From a virus, in IMG/VR virus record IMGVR_UViG_3300032046_000215, positions 1 through 24,414 of that record: a stretch of DNA of 24,414 nt. One strand, written 5' to 3'. Below are positions 5,883 to 12,788 of the stretch, piece after piece. A model generated the notes under the pieces. The model did not search any database, was not told the origin of the DNA, and worked only from the letters and a program-made list of their open reading frames with translations. Every line of letters starts with the position of its first letter. The first letter of the stretch is position 1. The translations under genes and the position numbers were made by a program.

Positions 5883-6527
5883 ATGAAAGATAAAATTTAT
5901 TACTTCCAAGAAAAGTCAAACGATATATTAGACCTTCAAGACGAATTTACTCCAGAAGAGATTGGAATCTATTTTATTCTGAAAGCTGCTTACTTTAAAT
6001 ATTCTGGTGAACTGAAAGAAGATAATCTATGCCAACGCTGCAAATTCTTTGGAGATAAAGATAAACTTGTCGCTGTTTCTAAAAAGATTTTTACAGTAAC
6101 GGAAGGTTCACTGGTTAATAATTCTTGGCTATCAGAGATTAATAACATAAAAGAAAGATCTAAAAAAAGACAAGATGCAGCAAATGAGAGATGGAATCCA
6201 AGCAAACCAGAAGCAAGCGGCAAGCAAACCAGAAGCAAACCAGAAGCAATTGATGATACAAAATCTCAATTTGAATCTTTCTGGAATCTTTACGATAAAA
6301 AGAAAAGCAGACCAGATGCTGAAAAGAAATTCAAAGCAGCTCTAAAGAAAGATAGTTTCGAGAATATCATCGCTGGTCTTGAAAAATATGTCATGGCAAG
6401 AAGTCCTGATTCACAGTATTGGAAGAATCCTAGCACTTGGCTAAATCAAGAATGCTGGAAAGATGATTACTCAACTCCAAAAACTGAATCCACTTCTTTT
6501 AACTCAAGCCAATGGAGTAAATACTAA
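5883..6527 (+). CDS. Phage replication initiator (lambda O / DUF1376-like role)
   Basis: The protein has 214 residues. The N-terminal part (YYFQEKSNDILDLQDEFTPEEIGIYFIL..) follows the pattern of phage DUF1376/YdaU-type domains (winged-helix-like, DNA-binding). A basic linker (residues about 85-125, SKKRQDAANERWNPSKPEAS) follows. The C-terminal part has FESFWNLYDKKKSRPDAEKKF ... YWKNPSTWLNQECW, typical of phage replication proteins that load the helicase. It sits between the iterons and the helicase, and its stop overlaps the helicase start (TAATG), the usual initiator-helicase pair. It probably binds the iterons and recruits the helicase (inference). Confidence 0.75.
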   Translation: MKDKIYYFQEKSNDILDLQDEFTPEEIGIYFILKAAYFKYSGELKEDNLCQRCKFFGDKDKLVAVSKKIFTVTEGSLVNNSWLSEINNIKERSKKRQDAANERWNPSKPEASGKQTRSKPEAIDDTKSQFESFWNLYDKKKSRPDAEKKFKAALKKDSFENIIAGLEKYVMARSPDSQYWKNPSTWLNQECWKDDYSTPKTESTSFNSSQWSKY

Positions 6528-7822
6528 TGCACTATAACTTTGAAGCTGAACAAAACCTACTTGCTTATATCATCATGGATAATGACTGGTTATTGATAAC
6601 TGGAGCAGAGGAAGAAGATTTTTTGGAAGTAAACCACAAAAAGATTTTCGCTTATTTGAATAATTGTATTAAGAATAATGCACCCGCTAACAGAATAAGT
6701 CTTGTTTCTTTTTTTGAAAGTTTAAATCTAAAAGGTTACATTGCTGAACTTTTGAATAATCAGAAAACCATAATAGGAGCTTTGGAAAGCCTTAAAATTT
6801 TACGAGAGTTAAGGTTTAAAAGAGAATTAGAAGACATTACACTTGATACCAAGGAAATGCTTTCTGATGCTTCTAAAAACAGCCAAGAAATTAAAGATAT
6901 AATATCTGAAAGGTTGGAGGCTATCTCAATAAAAACTCAAAATCAATCAATTTCTCTCGGTAAAGCGGCTAAGGAAGCCTTTTCAAAAGAAAAAGTTATA
7001 TCTGTTTCTTCTGGCTATCAATCAATTGATGAAATTATTAATGGTTTTGACTTAGGAGATTTAGTTGTGATTGCTGGTCGTCCAGCTATGGGGAAAAGCT
7101 GTTTAGTTGCTAATATGGCTTTGAGATTAGCTAAGAAAGGAAATCCAATTTTGTTTATTTCTTTGGAAATGAAAGCAGATCAAATTTCAAAACGAATGAT
7201 CGCAAGTCTTGCTTCAATTCACTTAACTAAATTGAAAAATAATAATTTGACTTCTCAATATGAAGTTGAGGCTTTCCAAAAAGCTATGACAATTGCCGAT
7301 TCTTTACCAATAACAATTGAGGATAGCGGAAGCCTAACATTGCCAAAACTTCGCTATCAGATCAAAAAGTTTGTAAATAAAACTAAAGGGAAGGTAGTTA
7401 TAATTGATTATATCCAGCTAATTAAGCACAAAGGCAAAGGTCAAAGGGTTGATGATGTTACTGAAATCACCAATACTTTGAAAGATTTAGCAATGGAATT
7501 TAATATTGTTATCATTGGATTGTCGCAGCTTTCAAGAGCAGTTGAATCGAGAGATGATAAAAGACCAATTCTTTCTGATTTAAGAGAATCAGGTTCTATT
7601 GAGCAAGATGCAAGTGTGGTAATGTTTACTTTCAGACCTGAATATTATCTTGAGAGACAAAAGCCAGATGATCCTGTAAAGTTAAGACAATGGGAAGCTG
7701 AAATGCAGAGGCTAAAAGGTGTGGCTTATGTAATGGTTGCAAAAGTCCGTGATGGTAAATGCGGCGATGCTAAGTTGCACTTTGAAGGCGAGTTTCAAAG
7801 GTTTTCTGAAAACAATTTTTAA
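6527..7822 (+). CDS. Replicative DNA helicase, DnaB family
   Basis: The protein has 431 residues, near the usual DnaB length. An N-terminal helical domain (1-110; starts FEAEQNLLAYII) is followed by a linker helix and a RecA-like ATPase core: Walker A GRPAMGKS at 184-191, the FISLEM segment near 210, Walker B VVIIDYIQLI with Asp294, GLSQLSRAVESR, and the LRESGSIEQDA sensor/arginine-finger region. It unwinds DNA ahead of the fork as a hexameric ring. Its start overlaps the initiator stop by one base. Near-complete motif set; confident. Confidence 0.95.
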   Translation: MHYNFEAEQNLLAYIIMDNDWLLITGAEEEDFLEVNHKKIFAYLNNCIKNNAPANRISLVSFFESLNLKGYIAELLNNQKTIIGALESLKILRELRFKRELEDITLDTKEMLSDASKNSQEIKDIISERLEAISIKTQNQSISLGKAAKEAFSKEKVISVSSGYQSIDEIINGFDLGDLVVIAGRPAMGKSCLVANMALRLAKKGNPILFISLEMKADQISKRMIASLASIHLTKLKNNNLTSQYEVEAFQKAMTIADSLPITIEDSGSLTLPKLRYQIKKFVNKTKGKVVIIDYIQLIKHKGKGQRVDDVTEITNTLKDLAMEFNIVIIGLSQLSRAVESRDDKRPILSDLRESGSIEQDASVVMFTFRPEYYLERQKPDDPVKLRQWEAEMQRLKGVAYVMVAKVRDGKCGDAKLHFEGEFQRFSENNF

Positions 7823-7829
7823 GGATTAT

Positions 7830-8045
7830 ATGATCCACATTAAAGACATACTAGCAAAAATCACCACAAACGCAAGTAAAGCTAAATTTTACTATCACAA
7901 CAAGGAGAAATTCTTGAGGTACTTTGACAGTTCAGAGCAATATGATGCTTTGATATGGGCGGGGAAGTTTGGGAAGATTGAGGAGATAATCAAAGGTAAG
8001 AGTGAGTTTGATTTAGAGGGATTTTTATTAACTATTAAGGGGTAG
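7830..8045 (+). CDS. Small hypothetical after helicase
   Basis: The protein has 71 residues from the ATG at 7830, preceded by AAGGATT. An in-frame start at 7737 inside the helicase gene is rejected because it would overlap by 86 bases without a ribosome site. Predicted helical (HIKDILAKITTNASKAKFYY.. and QYDALIWAGKFGKIEEII). No family is recognised. Confidence 0.65.
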   Translation: MIHIKDILAKITTNASKAKFYYHNKEKFLRYFDSSEQYDALIWAGKFGKIEEIIKGKSEFDLEGFLLTIKG

Positions 8046-8047
8046 TG

Positions 8048-8152
8048 ATGAAATACTTAAACTTAAATGCAATAAATGCAATTTTGTCGGTTATATTATT
8101 TTTTGGTATTTTATATCACGATGAAATTATTTTATTTTTTATGAACCAATAA
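8048..8152 (+). CDS. 34-residue membrane peptide
   Basis: It starts 2 bases after the previous stop, with AAGGGGT as ribosome site. It has one hydrophobic segment (AILSVILFFGILY, about residues 11-23) and a second aromatic-rich patch at the C-terminus. Probably a single-span membrane peptide; function unknown. Confidence 0.5.
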   Translation: MKYLNLNAINAILSVILFFGILYHDEIILFFMNQ

Positions 8153-8159
8153 ACTAACT

Positions 8160-8282
8160 ATGAGCATCTACATCTGCACAATCTGCGAGCAACAAAAAGA
8201 CAGCGACTTTAACTGTGCTGAATTAGACGGGAAGGAATGCTGTGAGGAATGTTTTAGTGAGAATGGAATTATTAACGATTAA
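8160..8282 (+). CDS. 40-residue zinc-finger peptide
   Basis: Cysteines at 6, 9, 19, 27, 28 and 31 form CxxC ... CCxxC pairs, so it is probably a small zinc-binding treble-clef or ribbon. It is acidic overall. No clear ribosome site, but it fits the tight gene spacing. Function unknown. Confidence 0.55.
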   Translation: MSIYICTICEQQKDSDFNCAELDGKECCEECFSENGIIND

Positions 8283-8293
8283 GGGGTAATTAA

Positions 8294-8455
8294 ATGAAAG
8301 TATACATTGATACATTTTTGATTGTATTGGGTTTGGTTTCGATTTACTTAATAGCAGACAAGCGTGATGCGGTTAGTAGATATTCTCAAATTAGGTGTCT
8401 TGAACTCAATTTAGGAAAAGAGGTTTGTGATAAAATATTTAATATTAAGGAGTAA
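8294..8455 (+). CDS. Small membrane-anchored protein
   Basis: The protein has 53 residues, preceded by AAGGGG. Residues about 5-20 (IDTFLIVLGLVSIYLI) are hydrophobic and the remainder is soluble with two cysteines (35 and 45), so it is probably N-terminally anchored. Function unknown. The next gene starts 4 bases after its stop and uses the GGAG in its last codons. Confidence 0.55.
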   Translation: MKVYIDTFLIVLGLVSIYLIADKRDAVSRYSQIRCLELNLGKEVCDKIFNIKE

Positions 8456-8458
8456 ATT

Positions 8459-8671
8459 ATGAAATGGATTGATGTTAATGATAAGTTGCCAAAAGACTAC
8501 AAACCTAAATTAGTGCGATACACATCCTCGCAAAGAGGAGGTGTTTATTATGGAATTTCTGAAAGATTCTATGCTGCAAATGCAGGAAAGGACTGTTGGG
8601 ATTTAGAGTTTGCAAACACACAAGGGATTAGAATAACGCATTATGTTAATATTGAACAGATTAAGGAGTAA
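8459..8671 (+). CDS. DUF551-like small phage protein
   Basis: The protein has 70 residues with the DUF551 pattern: W-I-x-V-N-D-x-L-P near the N-terminus (MKWIDVNDKLPKDYKPKLV), a central aromatic strand region, and ITHYVNIEQI near the end, corresponding to the family's THW-x-P finish. DUF551 proteins are common in phages; no activity is known. Ribosome site TTAAGGAGTAA spans the previous stop. Confidence 0.7.
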   Translation: MKWIDVNDKLPKDYKPKLVRYTSSQRGGVYYGISERFYAANAGKDCWDLEFANTQGIRITHYVNIEQIKE

Positions 8672-8673
8672 AA

Positions 8674-8889
8674 ATGAGTTTAGAAAATAAAATATTATTA
8701 GCTGTGTCGATATTATTTCTTCTAAGAGGTTTATATTTATGGTGGCGTAGTCCAGAGGTTTGCCAGAATTGCACAGCAATAATTTATTCAGATTATAATG
8801 ACGATTACCTAAAGGGGAAAATAGAGGTTCATTGTTTTAACTGCGGCTTCCCTAGAGAAAAATTACTTAATAAAATAATCCGTAAATAA
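8674..8889 (+). CDS. Membrane-anchored zinc-ribbon-like protein
   Basis: The protein has 71 residues: an N-terminal hydrophobic helix (ILLAVSILFLLRGLYLWW, 7-24) followed by two CxxC pairs (C30/C33 and C54/C57) forming a likely zinc ribbon. A good AAGGAGT site precedes it. An unusual small architecture of unknown role. Confidence 0.65.
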   Translation: MSLENKILLAVSILFLLRGLYLWWRSPEVCQNCTAIIYSDYNDDYLKGKIEVHCFNCGFPREKLLNKIIRK

Positions 8890-8891
8890 AT

Positions 8892-9065
8892 ATGAATTGT
8901 CCAAATTGCAAAAGCGATAATACTTCCGTTGTAGATACGAGATCAAGAAAAACCTATATGTATCGCAGAAGAAAATGCGAAGACTGCAAGGAAAAATTTA
9001 CAACTTGGGAGCTTATAGTTTCTAAGAAGTGGGAAGAATTCTTTAAATTAACACAAAAGGATTAA
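8892..9065 (+). CDS. NrdR-like zinc-finger protein (finger only)
   Basis: The protein has 57 residues. CPNC (C3/C6), a VVDTRSR stretch, then RRRKCEDCKEKFTTWE (C29/C32) match the N-terminal zinc finger of the transcriptional repressor NrdR, which controls ribonucleotide reductase genes. The ATP-cone domain that NrdR needs for nucleotide sensing is absent, so this is either a stand-alone DNA-binding finger or a competitor of host NrdR. Its last 4 bases overlap the convergent minus-strand gene. Confidence 0.75.
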   Translation: MNCPNCKSDNTSVVDTRSRKTYMYRRRKCEDCKEKFTTWELIVSKKWEEFFKLTQKD

Positions 9066-9298
9066 ACCTTGCGACTTCTCTCGCCATTAAACAAAACTCT
9101 AACCTGACCAACGAAAGGAAGCTTCTTTTCCATCCTGTGACTTGAAGCTTCTATTCTTTCAGCTTTCTTCATCTTAGCCCAATCTTCCCTTATCTTCTCT
9201 GTTTCCATGCAGCAAGGGCAGTAATATTCTCCTTCTATGCTTTCAGGTTTCTTGCAAGATATGCAGATTGCTTTCATTGCGTTAAATATTTTTCCCAT
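9062..9298 (-). CDS. Small cysteine-rich hypothetical protein
   Basis: The protein has 78 residues, with cysteines at 12, 15, 27, 29 and 30 (CxxC ... CPCC), a likely zinc-binding N-terminus, then a basic helical region and a short C-terminal strand. A start at residue 8 (9277) is also possible; neither has a clear ribosome site. It converges on the NrdR-like gene with a 4-base overlap and follows the peptidase gene on the same strand, probably one transcript. Confidence 0.6.
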   Translation of the reverse strand: MGKIFNAMKAICISCKKPESIEGEYYCPCCMETEKIREDWAKMKKAERIEASSHRMEKKLPFVGQVRVLFNGERSRKV

Positions 9299-9372
9299 TT
9301 TACGATTTAGTATTTTTATTTTTTGATTTTCAAACTAAAGTGATGGTTTAGTTAAAGTGTATTATACTTAAA

Positions 9373-9828
9373 TTAAGCTAATTGTTTGACTTCCCATTTT
9401 CCATTAACTAATTCAGCAGTACCAAAGAAGTTTCTATTCTTTTCGTCATTCAAGTTAAACTGAATATGAACACAGCCTCTTTCAACAAAGCACTTATCAA
9501 TACTAATCTTACTATCTCTAATCCACTTCACAAGCTGGTCTTGAGTGTAGCCTTTTGCATTAATATCTACTGCCAATCCTTGTTGATGCCAAGACGAAGG
9601 AGATCCGCCAACAGCTTTGTTTACTTCTGGGCAGCGATAAGCACTATTGATTGTAATTGGTGCATTAATTTTGTCTCTAATCTCTTGCAGCTTATCTGCT
9701 ACTTTATTCAAGCAAGTCAGAATATTAACATTATCAGTAACATTATTTATTTTCAATTCTTTTGCTTTGTCTGAAACAAAAAAATCATCAGGCGCAAAGT
9801 TTTTTCTTCTTAAAGATTCTTTATTCAT
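9373..9828 (-). CDS. M15-family peptidase, probable endolysin
   Basis: The protein has 151 residues from the ATG at 9828. An in-frame start at 9891 is rejected because the likely promoter -10 lies between the two. The Peptidase_M15_3 pattern is complete: FAPDDFFVSDKA at the N-terminus, ITINSAYRCPEVNKAVGG, the zinc ligands His81 and Asp88 in SSWHQQGLAVDI, and His121 in CVHIQF. This family cleaves peptide cross-links of peptidoglycan (D-Ala or L-Ala-D-Glu type carboxy/endopeptidase). No signal peptide or binding domain is present, so export would need a holin. It is separated from the other lysis genes (near 20 kb). Confidence 0.85.
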   Translation of the reverse strand: MNKESLRRKNFAPDDFFVSDKAKELKINNVTDNVNILTCLNKVADKLQEIRDKINAPITINSAYRCPEVNKAVGGSPSSWHQQGLAVDINAKGYTQDQLVKWIRDSKISIDKCFVERGCVHIQFNLNDEKNRNFFGTAELVNGKWEVKQLA

Positions 9829-9854
9829 TTTGATAAAAATAGTGGTTGACAAGT

Positions 9855-9863
9855 ATTTTAGCA
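9855..9863 (-). promoter_or_regulatory. Extended -10 promoter for the peptidase gene
   Basis: On the minus strand TGCTAAAAT (9863-9855) is an extended -10 element (TGn plus a 5/6 -10). Transcription would start near 9848, 20 bases before the ATG at 9828. No good -35 is found at the usual distance, so it may need an activator. Confidence 0.4.
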
Positions 9864-9910
9864 AGTAAACACAAGGCTTTATAAAATGCAAATATTTTTT
9901 AAAACAGTTG

Positions 9911-9938
9911 TTGCATAATAAGAATTGATCTTTATATT
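9911..9938 (+). promoter_or_regulatory. Promoter of the recombination operon
   Basis: TTGCAT (9911-9916), 16 bases, TATATT (9933-9938). The whole 16-base spacer (9917-9932) recurs exactly as the spacer of the promoter at 16672-16699, suggesting a shared operator. It would start transcripts near 9945, upstream of the HTH gene at 9977, and diverges from the peptidase promoter. Confidence 0.55.
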
Positions 9939-9976
9939 GAGTGTCGTTAATTAACTTTTTATCAATAACAAATCAA

Positions 9977-10306
9977 ATGCGTAAAAAAAGACCTTACAAT
10001 AAGTTTGGCGAATTGCTAACAGAAACTTTGCTAACGATTAAGGGAAGTAAAACCAATGTTGCAAGAGCTACTAAGATTAAACTAGCCAGCGTATCTTGCG
10101 CTTGCTTTGAGTTTAACCAGATTACACTTGAAGATGTTGTAAAGATAGTAAGCTATTTAAAGTCACAAGGGGCTAAGGCTAATCTTGATGAGTTTTTAGG
10201 AGCTTATGGTCTAATTGCTACTGATATTAAGATTGGGATATTAAAAGATCCTAAGATTAATGCTAGGAAGGTTAGAAGAATATTAAAAATAAAAGGAGAA
10301 AAATAA
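9977..10306 (+). CDS. HTH-containing phage protein, possible regulator
   Basis: The protein has 109 residues from the ATG at 9977 (an upstream GTG at 9941 falls at the transcript start and is not used). Residues about 15-55 (LTETLLTIKGSKTNVARATKIKLASVS.. then QITLEDVVKIVSYLKSQG) have the helix pattern of a Cro/CI-like or DNA-binding-transposase-like HTH. The C-terminus is strongly basic. As first gene of its operon beside a divergent promoter it may be the operon's regulator (inference). The stop overlaps the next start (TAATG). Confidence 0.65.
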   Translation: MRKKRPYNKFGELLTETLLTIKGSKTNVARATKIKLASVSCACFEFNQITLEDVVKIVSYLKSQGAKANLDEFLGAYGLIATDIKIGILKDPKINARKVRRILKIKGEK

Positions 10307-10374
10307 TGGAAGATGACACAGATTACCAAGCTTTAGATTTTTATCTAAGTGATGAGATTATTAATAAATTATAA
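10306..10374 (+). CDS. 22-residue acidic peptide (tentative)
   Basis: ATG at 10306 overlaps the upstream stop (TAATG) and has a perfect AAAGGAG ribosome site 7 bases upstream. The product is acidic (EDDTDYQALDFYLSDEI). The strong ribosome site without another usable ATG nearby supports real translation; it may simply couple the flanking genes. Confidence 0.4.
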   Translation: MEDDTDYQALDFYLSDEIINKL

Positions 10375-10381
10375 GGAAAAT

Positions 10382-10573
10382 ATGGGATTAATAGAAACTT
10401 GTAAATATTATTCAGAGCAAGAAGGTTCTCTTAGTGAGGGCGAGTGGAAGTTAATTATGCCACAAGTAAGGCTTTCTAATAAAGTTAATAACTTTCTTGA
10501 GGAACTAAAAAAGCTTGGTGTTAGTGAAGAGGTAATTAATAAAGCAAATCAATCAACAAAGGAGAATTATTAA
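10382..10573 (+). CDS. Small hypothetical protein before recombinase
   Basis: The protein has 63 residues from the ATG at 10382, with ATAAGGAA as ribosome site; an earlier in-frame ATG at 10349 lacks one and overlaps the small peptide gene. Predicted helical. No family is recognised. It ends 2 bases before the recombinase start. Confidence 0.6.
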   Translation: MGLIETCKYYSEQEGSLSEGEWKLIMPQVRLSNKVNNFLEELKKLGVSEEVINKANQSTKENY

Positions 10574-10574
10574 T

Positions 10575-11294
10575 ATGACAGAAAAATTAAATAACATTAA
10601 TGAGATTCTTAATTCACTTCAAAAGGATCTTAAAGCTCCAAAAGATAAAATAAATAACTTTGGCAAGTTCCAGTATAGAAATGCGGAAGGGATTTTAGAG
10701 GCTTACAAAGAAGAAGTTAAAAAAGAAACTTATCCTAATGATTTAGTTTTAACTCATTCATTTAAAATTGATTTAATCGGGAGCAGAATATTTGCCATTT
10801 GCACCTCTACATTAGAAACATCTTGCGCTAAAAAAGAAGCGGTTGGCTTTGCTGAAATTGATGTAAGTAAAAAAGGCATGGATCAATCACAACTTTCTGG
10901 CGCGGTTACAAGTTATGCTAAAAAATATGCGCTTTGTAATTTGTTTGCAATTGATGATTCAAAAGACGATCCAGACGCAGATGAAAAGCCTAAGGAAGTT
11001 AAAAAAGAACCAATCAAGAACGCTTCTGGTCTTAAAGTTGGCACTGCTTTAACTGATGGCAGCGCAATGAAAGAAGCGCAAGCAGCGGAGAATAAAAGGC
11101 AATTTGCAAGGATTAAGGATTTAATAGAGAGTGTTGGATCTATTGCTGAATTAGAAGGAGTATGGTTTGATAATACAAAGCAAATCAATTCTATTAAGAA
11201 ATATCCTATACCTAAGGAAAATGAAGATGATGCCGCTCTTTTTGATTTACTTGTAGAAGCTAAAGATACTATGAAGGTTCAATTTATAGGATAA
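10575..11294 (+). CDS. ERF-family single-strand annealing recombinase
   Basis: The protein has 239 residues. The N-terminal 130 residues follow the ERF pattern: DKINNFGKFQYRNAEGILEAYK, then strand segments, then GMDQSQLSGAVTSYAKKYALCNLFAIDDS-KDDPDAD, the most conserved ERF stretch. ERF proteins anneal complementary single strands and serve phage recombination and circularisation. A charged linker and a separate helical C-terminal region (residues 165-239) follow; the C-terminus may bind SSB or other partners. An SSB gene and a RusA resolvase lie downstream in the same block. Confident. Confidence 0.9.
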   Translation: MTEKLNNINEILNSLQKDLKAPKDKINNFGKFQYRNAEGILEAYKEEVKKETYPNDLVLTHSFKIDLIGSRIFAICTSTLETSCAKKEAVGFAEIDVSKKGMDQSQLSGAVTSYAKKYALCNLFAIDDSKDDPDADEKPKEVKKEPIKNASGLKVGTALTDGSAMKEAQAAENKRQFARIKDLIESVGSIAELEGVWFDNTKQINSIKKYPIPKENEDDAALFDLLVEAKDTMKVQFIG

Positions 11295-11324
11295 AGAAAT
11301 GATTATTAATAAATGGGGGAGTAA

Positions 11325-11573
11325 ATGAGTAATTTTTGGAATGGTAGCAATGGCAAAATTGCAATTAGCGAAATGGATGATAAATATTTACGCAACGCAA
11401 TAAAATTTTGCGAAAATAATAATATGCAGGTTACATTAACTAGTGGCGGGGGAAATTGCCCTGATACTTTTTGGCATGAGGAAAAAACTTACAGCCTAAA
11501 ATCAAAATATGAAAGATTAAAATTAGAACTACGGCTTAGAGAAATTGAGAAAAATAAATGGGGGAGTAAATGA
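11325..11573 (+). CDS. Small hypothetical phage protein
   Basis: The protein has 82 residues with a GGGGGAG ribosome site from the repeated start cassette. The N-terminus (FWNGSNGKIAISEMDDKYL) and an LRNAI segment resemble small phage proteins seen beside recombination genes, with a charged C-terminal helix. No function known. It overlaps the next start by 4 bases (ATGA). Confidence 0.7.
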   Translation: MSNFWNGSNGKIAISEMDDKYLRNAIKFCENNNMQVTLTSGGGNCPDTFWHEEKTYSLKSKYERLKLELRLREIEKNKWGSK

Positions 11574-11803
11574 AGAATAAAACATTTAATGAATGCTTAG
11601 CAGAAGGATTGTTAATTTTTAACAAATACTGTAAGTCCGAAGAGATCAATTTGCGCGCAAGCAATGAGGCAATTTATTGTTATCCAGATAATGGAGTTAT
11701 CTCTGAACAAGATCAGTTAATGCTTGTAGAATTGGGGTGGTATAACATAACCAAAAAGGAAGAATGGGACCCGCTTTGTGGTTGGTGGCAATATTCAATT
11801 TAA
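11570..11803 (+). CDS. Small hypothetical phage protein
   Basis: The protein has 77 residues. It uses the repeated start cassette and overlaps the previous stop by 4 bases. The C-terminal half is rich in Trp and Tyr (LVELGWYNITKKEEW ... WWQYS), a pattern of many small phage proteins of unknown role that pair with host factors. No family named. Confidence 0.65.
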   Translation: MKNKTFNECLAEGLLIFNKYCKSEEINLRASNEAIYCYPDNGVISEQDQLMLVELGWYNITKKEEWDPLCGWWQYSI

Positions 11804-11819
11804 CTTAATGGGGGAGTAA

Positions 11820-11996
11820 ATGAAAATACTATTTATGGCAATATGGAAATTTAAATGGGTGTTTTTTTTCTTTGGAATGTTTCTATGGTTAGATGAGAAT
11901 TACGACAAAACCATTTGCGCTATGTTCACAGGCTTTTCTGCATTAGAAATAAAGATTGAAAGTCTATTTATAAAATATTTTGGAGAACGGAAATGA
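11820..11996 (+). CDS. 58-residue aromatic membrane protein
   Basis: It starts with the third copy of the start cassette. Residues 2-24 are hydrophobic and aromatic (FKWVFFFFGMFLWL), followed by a soluble part with a second amphipathic helix. Probably an inner-membrane protein. It overlaps the next start by 4 bases (ATGA at 11993-11996). Function unknown. Confidence 0.6.
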   Translation: MKILFMAIWKFKWVFFFFGMFLWLDENYDKTICAMFTGFSALEIKIESLFIKYFGERK

Positions 11997-12109
11997 AAGT
12001 TAAAGAACTAATAGCAAAACTACAAGAGTACGATAATGATCCATCCTTCTGGCGAGGAATATTTCTAAGTTATTTTATAACTGATGTAATATTGGATATT
12101 CTAAAATGA
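11993..12109 (+). CDS. 38-residue phage peptide, possibly truncated
   Basis: The N-terminus (MKVKELIAKLQEYDNDP) is the typical beginning of small phage proteins that normally run to 60-90 residues, but here it is followed by a hydrophobic tail (FWRGIFLSYFITDVILDIL) and ends early. It overlaps its neighbours by 4 bases on both sides. It may be a truncated or fused version of that family. Confidence 0.5.
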   Translation: MKVKELIAKLQEYDNDPSFWRGIFLSYFITDVILDILK

Positions 12110-12537
12110 AACTACTCTTCAACTTCCAAACCACAGACGATTTAGGAGATAAACAAGCGCAGGTAAGTAGACTAATGCGTGAATATCTTGCGGCAAAAAA
12201 AGATTTTTCTGTTGAGTTTAAGGAAGAAAAGAACCCTAAGTCTCAAGCCAGCTTAAATGGTTTTTGGCGTTTATGTACTTTACTTGTGCCACATGTACGC
12301 AAGAGCTATGGTGAAGTGTTTGACAAAGACTTAGTTAGTGATTTAGCTAAGATTAGCGCAGGTTATTGTGTTAAAACAAAGACAGGTAACTTGCCAAAGA
12401 GTTTAAAGACAATTAGTCAAGAGGATATGAACACCTTGATTGAAAAACTTTATTTTATGTGTGAGTTTTATGGGCTAAAGGATTATGAGTTAGTGCCGTA
12501 TGAGTTACAAGAGATTAATAATTATTTCAAGGAGTAA
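12106..12537 (+). CDS. NinB-like recombination protein
   Basis: The protein has 143 residues, close to NinB length. It has KNPKSQASLNGFWRLC (corresponding to the family's R-x-x-x-QNA-x-H start of the domain), a central VFDKDLVSDLAKISAGYC segment, and SQEDMNTLIEKLYFMCEFYGL, like the C-terminal NinB helix. In lambda-like phages NinB (Orf) binds single strands and SSB and aids annealing recombination. The location between ERF and SSB genes supports it. Some NinB landmarks are weak, hence moderate confidence. Confidence 0.55.
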   Translation: MKLLFNFQTTDDLGDKQAQVSRLMREYLAAKKDFSVEFKEEKNPKSQASLNGFWRLCTLLVPHVRKSYGEVFDKDLVSDLAKISAGYCVKTKTGNLPKSLKTISQEDMNTLIEKLYFMCEFYGLKDYELVPYELQEINNYFKE

Positions 12538-12539
12538 AA

Positions 12540-12788
12540 ATGAGAGATATTTTTGAGTTTAGTTTTTTAATTATTTGTTTATTTATGTTAATGGTTGGAT
12601 TATTTATGGGAATTGGATTAGTAGCGTCACATAACCAAGCCCAATACATAAAAAATCATTACAATATAGAAGTATCAACCAAAGATCTTTTTTGGAATGA
12701 AAAATTAGTTATGTCAGAATTACGCTCAAAAGGCATAATAACTGATACTAATCAAAATAATAATATTAAAATAAGTGAGGATAAATAA
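12540..12788 (+). CDS. Small membrane protein
   Basis: The protein has 82 residues. A hydrophobic helix at about 6-30 (FEFSFLIICLFMLMVGLFMGIGLV) is followed by a soluble domain of about 50 residues. Ribosome site CAAGGAGT at the end of the previous gene. Unknown function; it lies between NinB-like and SSB genes and ends directly before the SSB start. Confidence 0.65.
   Translation: MRDIFEFSFLIICLFMLMVGLFMGIGLVASHNQAQYIKNHYNIEVSTKDLFWNEKLVMSELRSKGIITDTNQNNNIKISEDK

Larger units (their letters stand above)
11312..11823 (+). repeat. Three copies of a 17-bp ribosome-site/start cassette
   Basis: AATGGGGGAGTAAATGA occurs exactly at 11312-11328, 11557-11573 and 11807-11823, each time ending in the start codon of the next gene. 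The first two copies are preceded by a further shared AATA-like run. Identical sequence over a ribosome site and start at three consecutive junctions suggests gene-cassette insertion by recombination at the start sites, or selection for one initiation strength. Confidence 0.8.

Noticed and set aside
7737-7829. Extended N-terminus of the small gene after the helicase
   Set aside because: It would overlap the helicase by 86 bases with no ribosome site; ATG at 7830 has one.
9466-9868. Plus-strand open frames opposite the M15 peptidase
   Set aside because: Shadows of a gene with a full set of zinc ligands and conserved motifs.
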